DNA of 64,000 nucleotides from Lysinibacillus xylanilyticus (GTDB taxonomy: Bacteria > Bacillota > Bacilli > Bacillales_A > Planococcaceae). The notes beneath the pieces were generated by a model, which was given only the letters and a program-made list of their open reading frames with translations, ran no database searches and was not told the DNA's origin. This document shows positions 17,178 through 26,380 of this stretch, in pieces. The first letter of the stretch is position 1; every line of letters starts with the position of its first letter. A program made the translations under genes and the position numbers. The stretch covers positions 1 through 64,000 of the forward strand of contig NZ_MDDN01000004.1 in NCBI RefSeq assembly GCF_001708185.1, in the 5' to 3' direction.

Positions 17178-17317
17178 AACATCCTTCTCCCCTATTTATA
17201 GTTAAAAGCTATAGATTAATATTAATTATATATTAGTAATTATAATTATGCGAATATATAATAAATTTATAACAATATTAACACTACAATAATATTGAAA
17301 ACGGAGTTGATATAACT

Positions 17318-18280
17318 ATGTATACAATGACAGAACAAAAACAATGGAAAGGTCGTATAGATTCAACGACAAATTTGAGTAGCTTTCGTTTACATCAAAA
17401 AGTAAAGAGAATTCCTATTAATGATGTAAGCGCTTCAAATCATCAGCATGCCGGAATTGTTGGCTTTATATGTGATGAAGGTGTACGTCGAAATCAAGGA
17501 CGTATAGGGGCAGCGAGTGGCCCTAATGCTCTGCGTGAAGCTTTATCTAGCTTACCTTGGACATTTAATGATGAGCAGCAAATTATAGATGTCGGTAACG
17601 TTATTTGTCTTAACCATGCATTAGAAGAAGCGCAGCGTGAGCTCGGCGGAATTGTCGAAACATTGCTAAATAATAAATTACAATGTGTTGTGCTCGGCGG
17701 TGGACACGAAACACTATACGGACATTATTTAGGCGTTCGTGCCTCATTACCAAAGGACGCGAAAATCGGCATTGTCAATATCGATGCTCATTTCGATTTA
17801 CGACCTTATGATGAACAACCATCGTCTGGTACAATGTTCCGTCAGATTTTAGAGCAGGACCCACATGCAGATTATTTTGTTCTAGGCATACAACGATACG
17901 GCAATACAAAAGAGCTATTTGAAAAGGCCGATGAATGGCAAGTGAATTATGTGTTAGAAGAAAATATGACACCAGAAAATAATGCGCAAATTATGGATGA
18001 GCTGCAGCAATTTATGGATAATCATGATTATGTTCTTTTAACACTATGTATGGATGTGCTAAATGCTGCATTTGCACCGGGTGTTAGTGCCCCATCACCG
18101 TTCGGCCTAGATCCAACGACTGTACGCATGATACTTCAAAAAGTAACTTCGCACCCAAATACACATTCTTTTGATATTTGTGAGGTCAATCCTTCACTTG
18201 ATGAGAACGGACGCACAGTTAAATTAGGTGCTTATTTTGTCTATGAAGCACTTAACAACTTACTTAGGGGGCAAGGTTAA
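17318..18280 (+). CDS. hutG: Formimidoylglutamase (HutG), arginase family
   Basis: A 320-aa enzyme of the arginase/ureohydrolase family that converts N-formimidoylglutamate to glutamate plus formamide, the last step of histidine breakdown. Metal ligands are visible in GGGHETLYGH, NIDAHFDLRP and LCMDVLNAAFAPGVSAP; the LC-x-DV form is typical of HutG rather than arginase. EVNPSLDENGRT closes the active site. The stop overlaps the gltS start (taATGA-type overlap), so the two are coupled. The other hut genes are not in this window. The start is set by cggagtt before ATG. Confidence 0.9.
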   Translation: MYTMTEQKQWKGRIDSTTNLSSFRLHQKVKRIPINDVSASNHQHAGIVGFICDEGVRRNQGRIGAASGPNALREALSSLPWTFNDEQQIIDVGNVICLNHALEEAQRELGGIVETLLNNKLQCVVLGGGHETLYGHYLGVRASLPKDAKIGIVNIDAHFDLRPYDEQPSSGTMFRQILEQDPHADYFVLGIQRYGNTKELFEKADEWQVNYVLEENMTPENNAQIMDELQQFMDNHDYVLLTLCMDVLNAAFAPGVSAPSPFGLDPTTVRMILQKVTSHPNTHSFDICEVNPSLDENGRTVKLGAYFVYEALNNLLRGQG

Positions 18281-19464
18281 TGATCGAATTCAATCAAATC
18301 ACAACAATATTTCTAGCAGTCGCTCTATTCGCATTGGGCGGCTGGCTCATAAATAAAATAAGTTTTTTAAAACGCTTTTGTATTCCAGCACCTGTTGTTG
18401 GTGGCTTACTATTCGCCGCCTTGGCTACTATTTTAAAGACAACTGGCGTATTAGAAATTTCGCTTGATACGTCATTACAAAGCTTATTTATGATTACGTT
18501 CTTCACAACAATTGGCTTAGGGGCAAGCTTTAAACTTGTTAAGCTTGGTGGAAAATTATTAGTTATTTATTGGTTGGCTTGTGGTTTCCTTGCCTTAATG
18601 CAAAATGTTATTGGTGTCTCACTTGCATCGCTGATGGGCATTCATCCATTAATCGGGATGATGGCTGGTGCTGTTTCTATGGAAGGTGGTCATGGTGCAG
18701 CAGCAGCATTTGGACAAACTTTAGAAGATCTAGGTATTTCATCAGCCATGACAATCGGTGCGGCTGCAGCTACATGTGGTTTAGTCGCTGGTGGCTTAAT
18801 CGGTGGTCCTATCGTGAAGTACTTAGTTAGTAAATATAATTTAACGCCAGATGAACAAGAAACGGAAGAAATTGAATATGAAAATAAACATGAACAAATT
18901 ACATCTGATTCATTCTTTACACAAGTATTATTAATTACGTTCTGTATGGCAGTAGGTACATATGTTGGAACATTATTCTCAGAAGCTACTGGCTTCGTAT
19001 TACCTAGCTATGTCGGTGCAATGTTTGTAGCTGTGCTAGTGCGCAATATTATGGATAAAGTAAAACCTGAAGCAATTAACATGAAAAGTATTTCTTTAAT
19101 TGGTGATGTTACTTTAGGGATCTTCCTTTCAATGGCACTTATGAGTGTTAAATTATGGGAAATTGCCGATTTAGCACTTCCACTATTTATCATTGTGTTT
19201 GCACAAGTATTCTTTATTGTCATATTTAGTATCTTTGTATTATTTAAATTACTTGGGAAAAATTACGATGCTGCGGTTATGGTGGCCGGTTTTGCAGGTC
19301 ACGGTTTAGGGGCAACACCAAATGCAATGGCCAATATGTCAGCGGTTGTCCAACGTTTCGGTCCATCTAAAAAAGCATTTCTTGTCGTACCAATCGTAGG
19401 AGCGTTTTTAATCGACGTATTCGGTATTCCGATTATTATTACGACGATCAATTTATTTAAATAA
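18280..19464 (+). CDS. gltS: Sodium/glutamate symporter GltS
   Basis: A 394-aa polytopic membrane protein of the ESS family that imports glutamate with sodium. It has about ten to eleven membrane segments and two characteristic repeats around MEGGHGAAAAFGQ (near residue 137) and AGHGLGATPNAMANM (near 345). These are the re-entrant glycine-rich loops of GltS. The length is normal (about 400 aa). It is translationally coupled to hutG, linking glutamate release by HutG with glutamate transport, probably under the divergent LysR gene. A terminator follows. Confidence 0.93.
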   Translation: MIEFNQITTIFLAVALFALGGWLINKISFLKRFCIPAPVVGGLLFAALATILKTTGVLEISLDTSLQSLFMITFFTTIGLGASFKLVKLGGKLLVIYWLACGFLALMQNVIGVSLASLMGIHPLIGMMAGAVSMEGGHGAAAAFGQTLEDLGISSAMTIGAAAATCGLVAGGLIGGPIVKYLVSKYNLTPDEQETEEIEYENKHEQITSDSFFTQVLLITFCMAVGTYVGTLFSEATGFVLPSYVGAMFVAVLVRNIMDKVKPEAINMKSISLIGDVTLGIFLSMALMSVKLWEIADLALPLFIIVFAQVFFIVIFSIFVLFKLLGKNYDAAVMVAGFAGHGLGATPNAMANMSAVVQRFGPSKKAFLVVPIVGAFLIDVFGIPIIITTINLFK

Positions 19465-19473
19465 TCAAAAAGC

Positions 19474-19517
19474 AAGCCGTGCAATTGTCATGTAGTGACA
19501 GTTGCACGGCTTTTCTA
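19474..19517 (+). terminator. Terminator of hutG-gltS
   Basis: An 11-bp stem (19474-19484 with 19502-19512, aagccgtgcaa/ttgcacggctt) with an inner tgtca/tgaca stem and a T-tail. It may also serve the convergent gene at 19530. Confidence 0.85.
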
Positions 19518-19529
19518 TTAACCTATAAA

Positions 19530-20795
19530 TTATTGTAATATTTCACTAACAGTAACAAATTCATAGCCTTGCTTTTGCAAATAAAGAATAACATTTTCAA
19601 GACCATTGGCTGTCGATTGATGAATATCATGCATTAAAATAATGCTTCCATCTTTCGCTGACGCTTTCACATACGATAAAACTTTATCAGCATTGCGATG
19701 TTTCCAATCTAGTGTATCGATTGACCATAAAATAGATGGCATCGTGATGACTGAACGAACTTTATCATTCGTTGCCCCATATGGTGGACGGAAAACTGTT
19801 GGATATTGACCGATTGCGTTATATATAGCATTGCTAGTTTTATCAACTTCTTGTTTAGCAGCTGCTGTCGATAAGCTTGTTAACTTCGGATGGTTCCATG
19901 TATGATTGCCTATCTCATGACCAGCCTCATAAACTTGTTCTACGATTGCCGGATTTTTCGATACATTTGTCCCAACCATAAAAAATGTGGCCTTTGCATC
20001 ATACTTCTTTAAAATCGCTAAAACTTGAGGCGTTACTTTTGCATCCGGCCCATCATCAAACGTTAAAGCCACACGCTTCTTTTGCCCTTTCGCTACTGGT
20101 ACACCTTTATTGTATACTTTGTTATCAAGTATTTGAATATTTGCTAGCTCTGAAGCTTTCACATAACCCTTTTGGTCACCTGCTTCTACATAAGCCCATC
20201 CTGCAATCGTTGTATAGTGCTGAACGACCGTTTTATTGGCAAGTGTCCCAACAATCTCGCCACTTGGACTAGCAGTTGCATGAAGCACAGCACCATTTAC
20301 AGCATTTATTCGTTTCTTTGTTGCAACTGGTTTCTTTATTGAATTCGTAGCAACATAGCCTGTTTCATGACCATATTGGACAAAAGACCAACCTCCAGGT
20401 GCTGATCCATAAACAAAAATTAGCGTGTTTTCATTAAGCTGTCCTGTTTTTTGTGCACTTGGACTAGGATATGTAAATAAAGTTGTACCACCTTTTTTCG
20501 TCACTACATATTTTTCAGACGTCAGGTCTTTTAATGTTACCGTTTCTACGTATCCCTCAAGCTTTTGAACTTTAATATAAGTCCATTCCTGATTTACAGG
20601 TATAGCAGTTACATAACTCCCCTTTGCTACTTGCCCAATTACGGCACTATCTATGGAAGCTTCTGCATAAACTGCTGTGTCTTTTGCTACTGATTGAATA
20701 ACGGTTGTACCCTCAGCCTTTGCTGAAGTAAAATCTACAAACACAAAACTGATTAAAAATGTCAAAAATATTGCATAGGGTAAAAGCTTTTTCAT
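19530..20795 (-). CDS. Secreted polysaccharide deacetylase with SH3b repeats
   Basis: A 421-aa exported protein. It has a signal peptide (MKKLLPYAIFLTFLISFVFV), three bacterial SH3-type repeats at about residues 30-215 for cell-wall binding, and a NodB deacetylase domain from about 240. The NodB motifs are ALTFDDGPD (motif 1, Asp base and metal Asp), HEIGNHTWNHP (metal His pair), FRPPYGA, LWSIDTLDW and IILMHD. It probably removes acetyl groups from peptidoglycan or another surface sugar, like PdaA/PdaC enzymes. The SH3b-NodB order is common in this clade. It is a single gene starting behind gcggtg. Confidence 0.92.
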   Translation of the reverse strand: MKKLLPYAIFLTFLISFVFVDFTSAKAEGTTVIQSVAKDTAVYAEASIDSAVIGQVAKGSYVTAIPVNQEWTYIKVQKLEGYVETVTLKDLTSEKYVVTKKGGTTLFTYPSPSAQKTGQLNENTLIFVYGSAPGGWSFVQYGHETGYVATNSIKKPVATKKRINAVNGAVLHATASPSGEIVGTLANKTVVQHYTTIAGWAYVEAGDQKGYVKASELANIQILDNKVYNKGVPVAKGQKKRVALTFDDGPDAKVTPQVLAILKKYDAKATFFMVGTNVSKNPAIVEQVYEAGHEIGNHTWNHPKLTSLSTAAAKQEVDKTSNAIYNAIGQYPTVFRPPYGATNDKVRSVITMPSILWSIDTLDWKHRNADKVLSYVKASAKDGSIILMHDIHQSTANGLENVILYLQKQGYEFVTVSEILQ

Positions 20796-20958
20796 TGTTC
20801 AACACCGCCCTTATCATTACTGAAGTCTTTTTTCGTATGTTTTCTCTAAAAAATTCTAGGATTCGACTCTTATTATAGATGAATAGACTATTCCAGAAAA
20901 TAGTAGGAATCAACTAGTTTTTGTGATTAAAAATTTCTCTATTAACGTTTTTTGGTAG

Positions 20959-21230
20959 CTAGGAACAACGGCATGTTGTTGAAATGTTTACTGATGCTTT
21001 TCTAAAAAATCTTTCATTGTTATTTTGATATAACACCTCCCCTCTTAAATTAAAATGGTTGATTGTATCCCCAAGCGTGAATACATTGTTAGCTATTTTA
21101 TCGACATCCAAATGATTCCCAACATTTGTGCCAATCAAAGGCTCCCAAAATGCCTTCTCTTTTTGGGTGCATGAAGTCACCCTATTGATAAGACGATTGA
21201 AGGGCTTAAAAAAGTTATTAATTTTTTCAT
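20959..21230 (-). pseudogene. Truncated lipoprotein gene with frameshift
   Basis: A start ATG at 21230 with agagg upstream opens a lipoprotein signal (MKKLITFLSPSIVLSIG). The frame then hits TGA, but a one-base shift resumes as VTSCTQKEKAFWEP, giving a proper lipobox Cys. It continues to LIGTNVGNHLDVDKIANNV before an early stop at 20959. The RBS overlaps the stop of the carboxypeptidase gene, so it was the second gene of that operon. The family is not recognised. Confidence 0.55.
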
Positions 21231-21242
21231 ATTTTTTTCCTC

Positions 21243-22079
21243 TTATAGTGCATCAAACGCTGTAAGTGCATCTTCAATATGAAGTGGTGGTGTCCAAGCT
21301 TGCCCTGCCGCATTAGTCGTAACGAAAATATATTGTTCATCATGTTTTTCGATAATAGTGGCTAAGCAAAGACCAGCCTCAGGTGTGTAGCCCGTTTTCC
21401 CCCCCAATATTGCACTTTCTCCACTTGGAATTTTAGTGAAAAGTGAGCTTGATATTGTTAGCTCATTTGGTACATGGGTTATATAGCTTTTAGAAGTCAA
21501 AATTTGATAAAATGTAGGATTTTCCATCGCATAACGAAAAAGCTTACTAATATCACGGACACTTGAGACATGAGCGTCATCATGTAATCCGCTGGCATTT
21601 ACAAAATGTGTATCGTCCATCCCGAGTTCATGCGCTTTATTGTTCATTAACGTCACAAATGCCTCTTCACTACCTGCAATGGCATCGGCAAGTGTCCCTG
21701 TAGCATCTGCCCCAGAGGCAAGCAATGTCCCATATAATAAATCCTCTATCGTCACAAAATCCCCTGCCTTAAACCCAGCCATAGAAGCATTTTGAGCAGT
21801 AAATTTTGAAATCGTTTGTGCTTCTACAATTGTTTGCTTCTGTAGATCAGGACTCATCTCAATGGCAACGATTGCTGTCATAATTTTCGTTAATGATGCA
21901 GGATAAATAATGGCATCTGCATCTTTTTCGTATAATACATCTCCATTTTTATTCAGTAACAAAGCATTTTTGCTATGTAACGAAGATAGGTCTATTTGCG
22001 ATTGTTCCGTTGTGTTATTTGTATAATAAAAAAAGATTGCTGCCGCACATAAACAACAAAATAAGATAAATTTTTTCAT
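21243..22079 (-). CDS. D-alanyl-D-alanine carboxypeptidase (DacA/PBP5-like)
   Basis: A 278-aa exported serine peptidase that trims the terminal D-Ala of peptidoglycan stem peptides. A single N-terminal membrane/signal segment (MKKFILFCCLCAAAIFFYY) is followed by the penicillin-binding motifs SLTK (SxxK), SGA (SxN variant in LASGADATG) and KTG (LGGKTGYTPEAG). The C-terminal PBP5 domain is absent, as in short family members. The start at 22079 is chosen from gggaggc and the signal peptide; the longer open frame upstream is not coding. The ribosome binding site lies in the 3' arm of a terminator-like hairpin. Confidence 0.88.
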   Translation of the reverse strand: MKKFILFCCLCAAAIFFYYTNNTTEQSQIDLSSLHSKNALLLNKNGDVLYEKDADAIIYPASLTKIMTAIVAIEMSPDLQKQTIVEAQTISKFTAQNASMAGFKAGDFVTIEDLLYGTLLASGADATGTLADAIAGSEEAFVTLMNNKAHELGMDDTHFVNASGLHDDAHVSSVRDISKLFRYAMENPTFYQILTSKSYITHVPNELTISSSLFTKIPSGESAILGGKTGYTPEAGLCLATIIEKHDEQYIFVTTNAAGQAWTPPLHIEDALTAFDAL

Positions 22080-22117
22080 AAAAAAACGCCTCCCACACAT
22101 TATAATAGGAGGCATTT
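22078..22117 (-). terminator. Terminator-like hairpin overlapping the carboxypeptidase SD
   Basis: On the minus strand GCCTCC (complement of 22108-22113) pairs with GGAGGC (22088-22093), extended by A-T pairs and followed by seven T, directly before the ATG of the carboxypeptidase. GGAGG is also the Shine-Dalgarno sequence, and a TATAAT-like box lies in the loop. The hairpin could end the upstream phosphatase transcript and hide the SD in read-through RNA. Confidence 0.65.
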
Positions 22118-22167
22118 CTGAATATTCCTGTAGGAGATTTATGAAGAAATTCTTAAGAATTGATTTT

Positions 22168-22782
22168 TCATTCATAAAAATCATCGAAATCTGAACAAAT
22201 TCTCGTGATTGTTTTATTTGCTAATTTAAAAAATACATCCTGAGATACTTCTAGCTTCAGTGCATCTTCCTTTTTTAGATCAGCATATACGCCACGTAAG
22301 ATGCGACCTGTTAGACCATGTGAAATAGCAATAACTTTCGGTATATGTTGAATGTCTTCTAGCCAAGCACTTAGTCTGCTCACTACCGAGTCATAGGCTT
22401 CTCCTTGAGGAGCATTAAAATACCAGTTATACACGTCTGTGTTATGAAAAAGGTTTGGCCAAGAACTTTCTATTTCTTTCGTTGTTAACCCAGCCCATTG
22501 CCCCACAGCGACCTCGGTTAAACGATCATCTTTTTCAACATTCTTCAAATCAAATCCAATTGTTTCACAAATTATTTCAGTACTTTGCATTGCTCTTCCT
22601 AATGGACTCGACACAATTTTCCATTCGTTAGGATCGCCAATCAAACTTTTCAGCATTAGAGCATTTTGTTGTACTTGCTGTATACCAACTTCTGTTAACG
22701 GAGAATCGAGCTCTCCCTGATATCGTCCTTGTGTATTGTATTCAGTTTCACCATGACGAAGTAAGTATAACGTTTGATACAA
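22168..22782 (-). CDS. Histidine phosphatase (phosphoglycerate-mutase-like)
   Basis: A 204-aa histidine-phosphatase superfamily member. YLLRHGETEYN carries the phosphorylated His (RHG), an acid is expected near VGQWAGL, and ISHGLTGR carries the second His. The fold removes phosphate from small molecules such as phosphoglycerate, alpha-ribazole phosphate or nucleotides; the substrate is unclear. The TTG start is supported by aaggggga. It lies just upstream of the carboxypeptidase on the same strand. Confidence 0.87.
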   Translation of the reverse strand: MYQTLYLLRHGETEYNTQGRYQGELDSPLTEVGIQQVQQNALMLKSLIGDPNEWKIVSSPLGRAMQSTEIICETIGFDLKNVEKDDRLTEVAVGQWAGLTTKEIESSWPNLFHNTDVYNWYFNAPQGEAYDSVVSRLSAWLEDIQHIPKVIAISHGLTGRILRGVYADLKKEDALKLEVSQDVFFKLANKTITRICSDFDDFYE

Positions 22783-22849
22783 TGTTGCTTCCCCCTTATA
22801 AATTCTCCCGAGTTGATATTAATATTAACACAACAGTAGTTTTATATTT

Positions 22850-25087
22850 TCAAATATTTTCATTTCTAATCCCAATATTATTCATTAGTATCGTCCCTTG
22901 TTTAGTAATATCAAATTGGAAATGGATCTTATTTAGCTTCAATGAATCAAACTGTGGATTCACTTCTTTAAAATCATTTAATGAAAATCCATAATATTGA
23001 AACACTGGTTCTGTCGTATTACCTGCATTGGAAAAGGGCTTTTTCAATAATTCCCCTTTTACAGCAGGTGTCAATTCGGAAATAAAGCTAAGAGGCAAGC
23101 TTGCCTTGTTGCCATTGCTGTCTTCTACGGTGACTGTCAAATCAATCAGCTCCTCCTGACTTTCCTTACTATCATCTGCAAGTGAAAATACGATAGAAGT
23201 GTTCTGCCTAATCTCCAATCCTTTATCGGGAAGAGTTAACGTGTAAAATGCTGGAGAAGATGGGTCATTTGAATTCCACCCTAAACGAACGGCACTATAA
23301 TCCGCTTCGTCTAATTTCAATTTGACTTTTTCCTCTTTCCATTCTTTCAAATTCTTGCCGACCAGTTTGCCGCCTGGAACAGTGGTCGTATTTAGATCAA
23401 TATCTTCATTAAACGTAGCAATAAAAGATGTTTGTGAATCATAGTAATTATTGATATACAGCGTGTCGGGAAGCCACTCTTTAGCATAACCTAAATCTTT
23501 AAAGATCTCTTTATATTGTTTCTTTTCTTTCAACGTACTATCTAAAAAAGCAGATATCAATACTTTCGCGATAGTTTCTTGCTGATTGCGCGGCATAATT
23601 TGTTTTAGGTTAAAAATTTGATTCGCTGTGCCAGCTCCATCGCCTCGTCCCCATTCTTCATTAAATTGCCCATGATTAGCTCCATATATATAGACGGACG
23701 CATTCATATAATCTTCCTTATTAGTATAGGAAATCCGATATTGCTGATTAGAGCTTTCGAAGCTGTTCACGTCCATATCATGCGCCCCTTGTAGTGCCAA
23801 ATAGTTTACGTTTTTTAACGGAAGAGGTTTCCCTGCTGGCATATATTGACCATCAATTCCAGCAATAGAAATGAGCGTGCGGATAGAGAAATTATAATCA
23901 AATTGAATATTTCCGTTACTAGGTGGGTGTTGCATTTCGTTAAAAGCAGCTGCAATCGCGATAGCTTCCCCACCTCTGGAATGCCCGACCAACGCAATGT
24001 TTTCCATATCTACTTTTTGATAAAATGGATTGTTTTTAGTACTGTTCCATTCTTCCCATGTCTGTAAATGCTCCAGCAATAATAATCCTCTCGCTGGATT
24101 CTCATTCTTTAGCGGACTGACCAAAAACAAATCATTATATGGAGAAGCATTAAGAAAGTTTTCATCTACGGATACAACTATATAACCTCTACTCGCAAGA
24201 AGGTTACCTAAATATTCGTAACCTGGATCAGAGTACTCCGCCATTAAATGGTTTCCATGAACAATCATTACTAACGGAAAGTCTCCTTTCCCTTCTGGGT
24301 ACCACACCTGACCGTTTAACGGCATTGCATCAGGCCCAAAACCAAGTGTTTTCGTCCGACCAGAAGACCACTTTTCTACAAAATCGGCAGCGTCTACTGT
24401 TTTAGTTGTCAAAGAATTTTCTTGGTTAAACTCTTCCCGATAAGTATTCGGACTGCCGTAAGTAAGCTTTTTAACTGGATAGCTGCCCAGTTTCGCTGGA
24501 TTTTTAAGCAAGGTATTGTCATATCGTTTCGATGTTTTCAACTGCTTTAATACAACTTCTGGCGTGTTCACCTCCCCTGGATGAATCAGCCAATAACTCC
24601 ATGTTCCAATTCCAATAGTCATCATAAATAAACAGGTGAGGACATTAACTTTTTTATATTTGGTTGCCTTTCTATAATTACCTTTTAACCATTTGGATAA
24701 TAGCGCCCCCCACAAGGAAACGACAACCGCTACTAATAGAATAAATGGGATTATTACATCCAAAGGGAAGCAGAACAATAGAAATAGAAGTGAACTAAAC
24801 AGGACCCATATATAACGACCAGGAATTTTTTTCACTCCATGTAATAGAAGTGTGATAAAACCACTTATGAGTACTACGGATAAAATAAAAACGAGTATTC
24901 CAATAGTGAAATCTAAAAAACTACGCTGCCCTAGTAACAACTTACCTTGAATTAAAATCAATAGAAGTGAGACGGTACTTAAAGCGATAGCTGCACCTTT
25001 CCAACCTAATGATAATGGCTTTAAACGCTTTCGTTTTGCATAGACCTTTCTAACAAAATAAGTAAGTTTCCTTTTTAATACTTCCAA
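22850..25087 (-). CDS. Membrane-anchored alpha/beta hydrolase
   Basis: A 745-aa protein with about five N-terminal transmembrane helices (residues 28-175) and a large extracytoplasmic hydrolase domain. PLVMIVHGNHL provides the oxyanion hole, ALVGHSRGGEA the nucleophile elbow with Ser, and ANHGQFNEEW the likely catalytic His. It resembles dienelactone/chlorophyllase-type hydrolases, with a C-terminal beta-rich segment. The TTG start sits behind agggggc. It is on the same strand as, and directly downstream of, a two-component system that may control it (inference). Confidence 0.85.
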   Translation of the reverse strand: MEVLKRKLTYFVRKVYAKRKRLKPLSLGWKGAAIALSTVSLLLILIQGKLLLGQRSFLDFTIGILVFILSVVLISGFITLLLHGVKKIPGRYIWVLFSSLLFLLFCFPLDVIIPFILLVAVVVSLWGALLSKWLKGNYRKATKYKKVNVLTCLFMMTIGIGTWSYWLIHPGEVNTPEVVLKQLKTSKRYDNTLLKNPAKLGSYPVKKLTYGSPNTYREEFNQENSLTTKTVDAADFVEKWSSGRTKTLGFGPDAMPLNGQVWYPEGKGDFPLVMIVHGNHLMAEYSDPGYEYLGNLLASRGYIVVSVDENFLNASPYNDLFLVSPLKNENPARGLLLLEHLQTWEEWNSTKNNPFYQKVDMENIALVGHSRGGEAIAIAAAFNEMQHPPSNGNIQFDYNFSIRTLISIAGIDGQYMPAGKPLPLKNVNYLALQGAHDMDVNSFESSNQQYRISYTNKEDYMNASVYIYGANHGQFNEEWGRGDGAGTANQIFNLKQIMPRNQQETIAKVLISAFLDSTLKEKKQYKEIFKDLGYAKEWLPDTLYINNYYDSQTSFIATFNEDIDLNTTTVPGGKLVGKNLKEWKEEKVKLKLDEADYSAVRLGWNSNDPSSPAFYTLTLPDKGLEIRQNTSIVFSLADDSKESQEELIDLTVTVEDSNGNKASLPLSFISELTPAVKGELLKKPFSNAGNTTEPVFQYYGFSLNDFKEVNPQFDSLKLNKIHFQFDITKQGTILMNNIGIRNENI

Positions 25088-25222
25088 TTTTTAAGCCCCC
25101 TACCTACGATCTATTTCATAAATATTCTATTGTAGGTTACAGGATGACTCTTTCCTCTTGCTTTCATTTTCCTTTCAATAATCTTACAATTCTCCTTGTG
25201 TATATTTAGAACAATACATTAG

Positions 25223-26380
25223 TTAGATGGGAGGATATTTTTTTGGCAAGAAGAGTACGAAACTCGTCTCACCATTTGTTGTCAGCGTAATGTTTCCACC
25301 ATGTTTTTCGATAACTTGTTTAGCAATCGCAAGTCCCAACCCTGTACCTCCATCGCTCTTGCGCGATTGATCCCCACGAACAAAAGCTTCAAATATGTTT
25401 TCTTTAATGGCTAGTGGAATCCCGACCCCGTCATCTTGAATATGAATTTCAACACCTTTTTCTGTTGTGAAAAGCTTTAATCGTACGGTTGTTCCTGGTG
25501 GATTATATTTTAATGCATTCGAAAGAATATTAGATACAGCTCGGTATAACCATGTATAGTTGAATGAAAAATTGATTTCACGTTTAGGAATCTCAAATTG
25601 AAATATAAAATTTTTTTCTGCAAATACTTCGTAATATTCTGCAGCGATTTCTCTTATGAATTCTGCTATATCGGCTATTTGAACGGTAAAAGGATAATTA
25701 GGGCTATCCAGTTTAGACAATTCAAAAATGTCGTCAATGAGTTCTGATACAAGCTCAGCTTTATCAGAGATTAAGCGCAAAATTCGCTGCCTTCGCTCTT
25801 CTTCATTAATTAGTCCTAATTCCATCGCTTCGATATAACCTCTAATGGTGGTCATCGGTGTCTTTAGATCATGAGAGAGATCCACAAGCATTCGTTGCTT
25901 GTTCTCTTCTAGGCACTTCTTTTCCTTTTCCATTCGTTCCAATTGTTTCGCCATGACGTTAAAATCCTCTTGGATTTGGGCAAGCTCATAACTTGTTTTT
26001 AAGTTTAGTCGTTTATTGTATTGACCACGAGCAATATCTCGGATACCATCTGCAATTGAACGAAGTGGGGTGGTGAGCCTAGAGGATGTCCATTTCCCAA
26101 AAATATAAACAGCAACTGTCAATAAAGAGAGAAAAAGAAGAAGAGTTTGCAAGAGCATTTTGTAAAAGATCTGTTCGTTATTTTCATTACCCGGACCATC
26201 CATAGTGTGATCCGTATTAGACGATAGGACTGTATCGTTTTCATGAGCTTTGTCTGCAAAATAATGAAGAATCTGCTCATTTAATACAAAAAATGAAAAG
26301 GCAGCAATCATTGCAATTGTAAAGAAGAAATAAATATATGTAATAATTAATAAGCGTTGGAGTCGATTCGGTGATTTCAT
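25223..26380 (-). CDS. Sensor histidine kinase
   Basis: A 385-aa membrane sensor kinase with TM1 (residues about 10-33), a short extracellular loop (about 45 residues) and TM2 (about 80-100). A HAMP domain, the H-box SHDLKTPMTTIRGY with the phosphorylated His, and the ATPase motifs N (SNALKY), G1 (DDGVGI) and G2 (GTGLGLAI) follow. The start overlaps the regulator stop (ATGA). The small loop suggests sensing at the membrane, for example of cell-wall antibiotics (inference). Confidence 0.94.
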   Translation of the reverse strand: MKSPNRLQRLLIITYIYFFFTIAMIAAFSFFVLNEQILHYFADKAHENDTVLSSNTDHTMDGPGNENNEQIFYKMLLQTLLLFLSLLTVAVYIFGKWTSSRLTTPLRSIADGIRDIARGQYNKRLNLKTSYELAQIQEDFNVMAKQLERMEKEKKCLEENKQRMLVDLSHDLKTPMTTIRGYIEAMELGLINEEERRQRILRLISDKAELVSELIDDIFELSKLDSPNYPFTVQIADIAEFIREIAAEYYEVFAEKNFIFQFEIPKREINFSFNYTWLYRAVSNILSNALKYNPPGTTVRLKLFTTEKGVEIHIQDDGVGIPLAIKENIFEAFVRGDQSRKSDGGTGLGLAIAKQVIEKHGGNITLTTNGETSFVLFLPKKYPPI

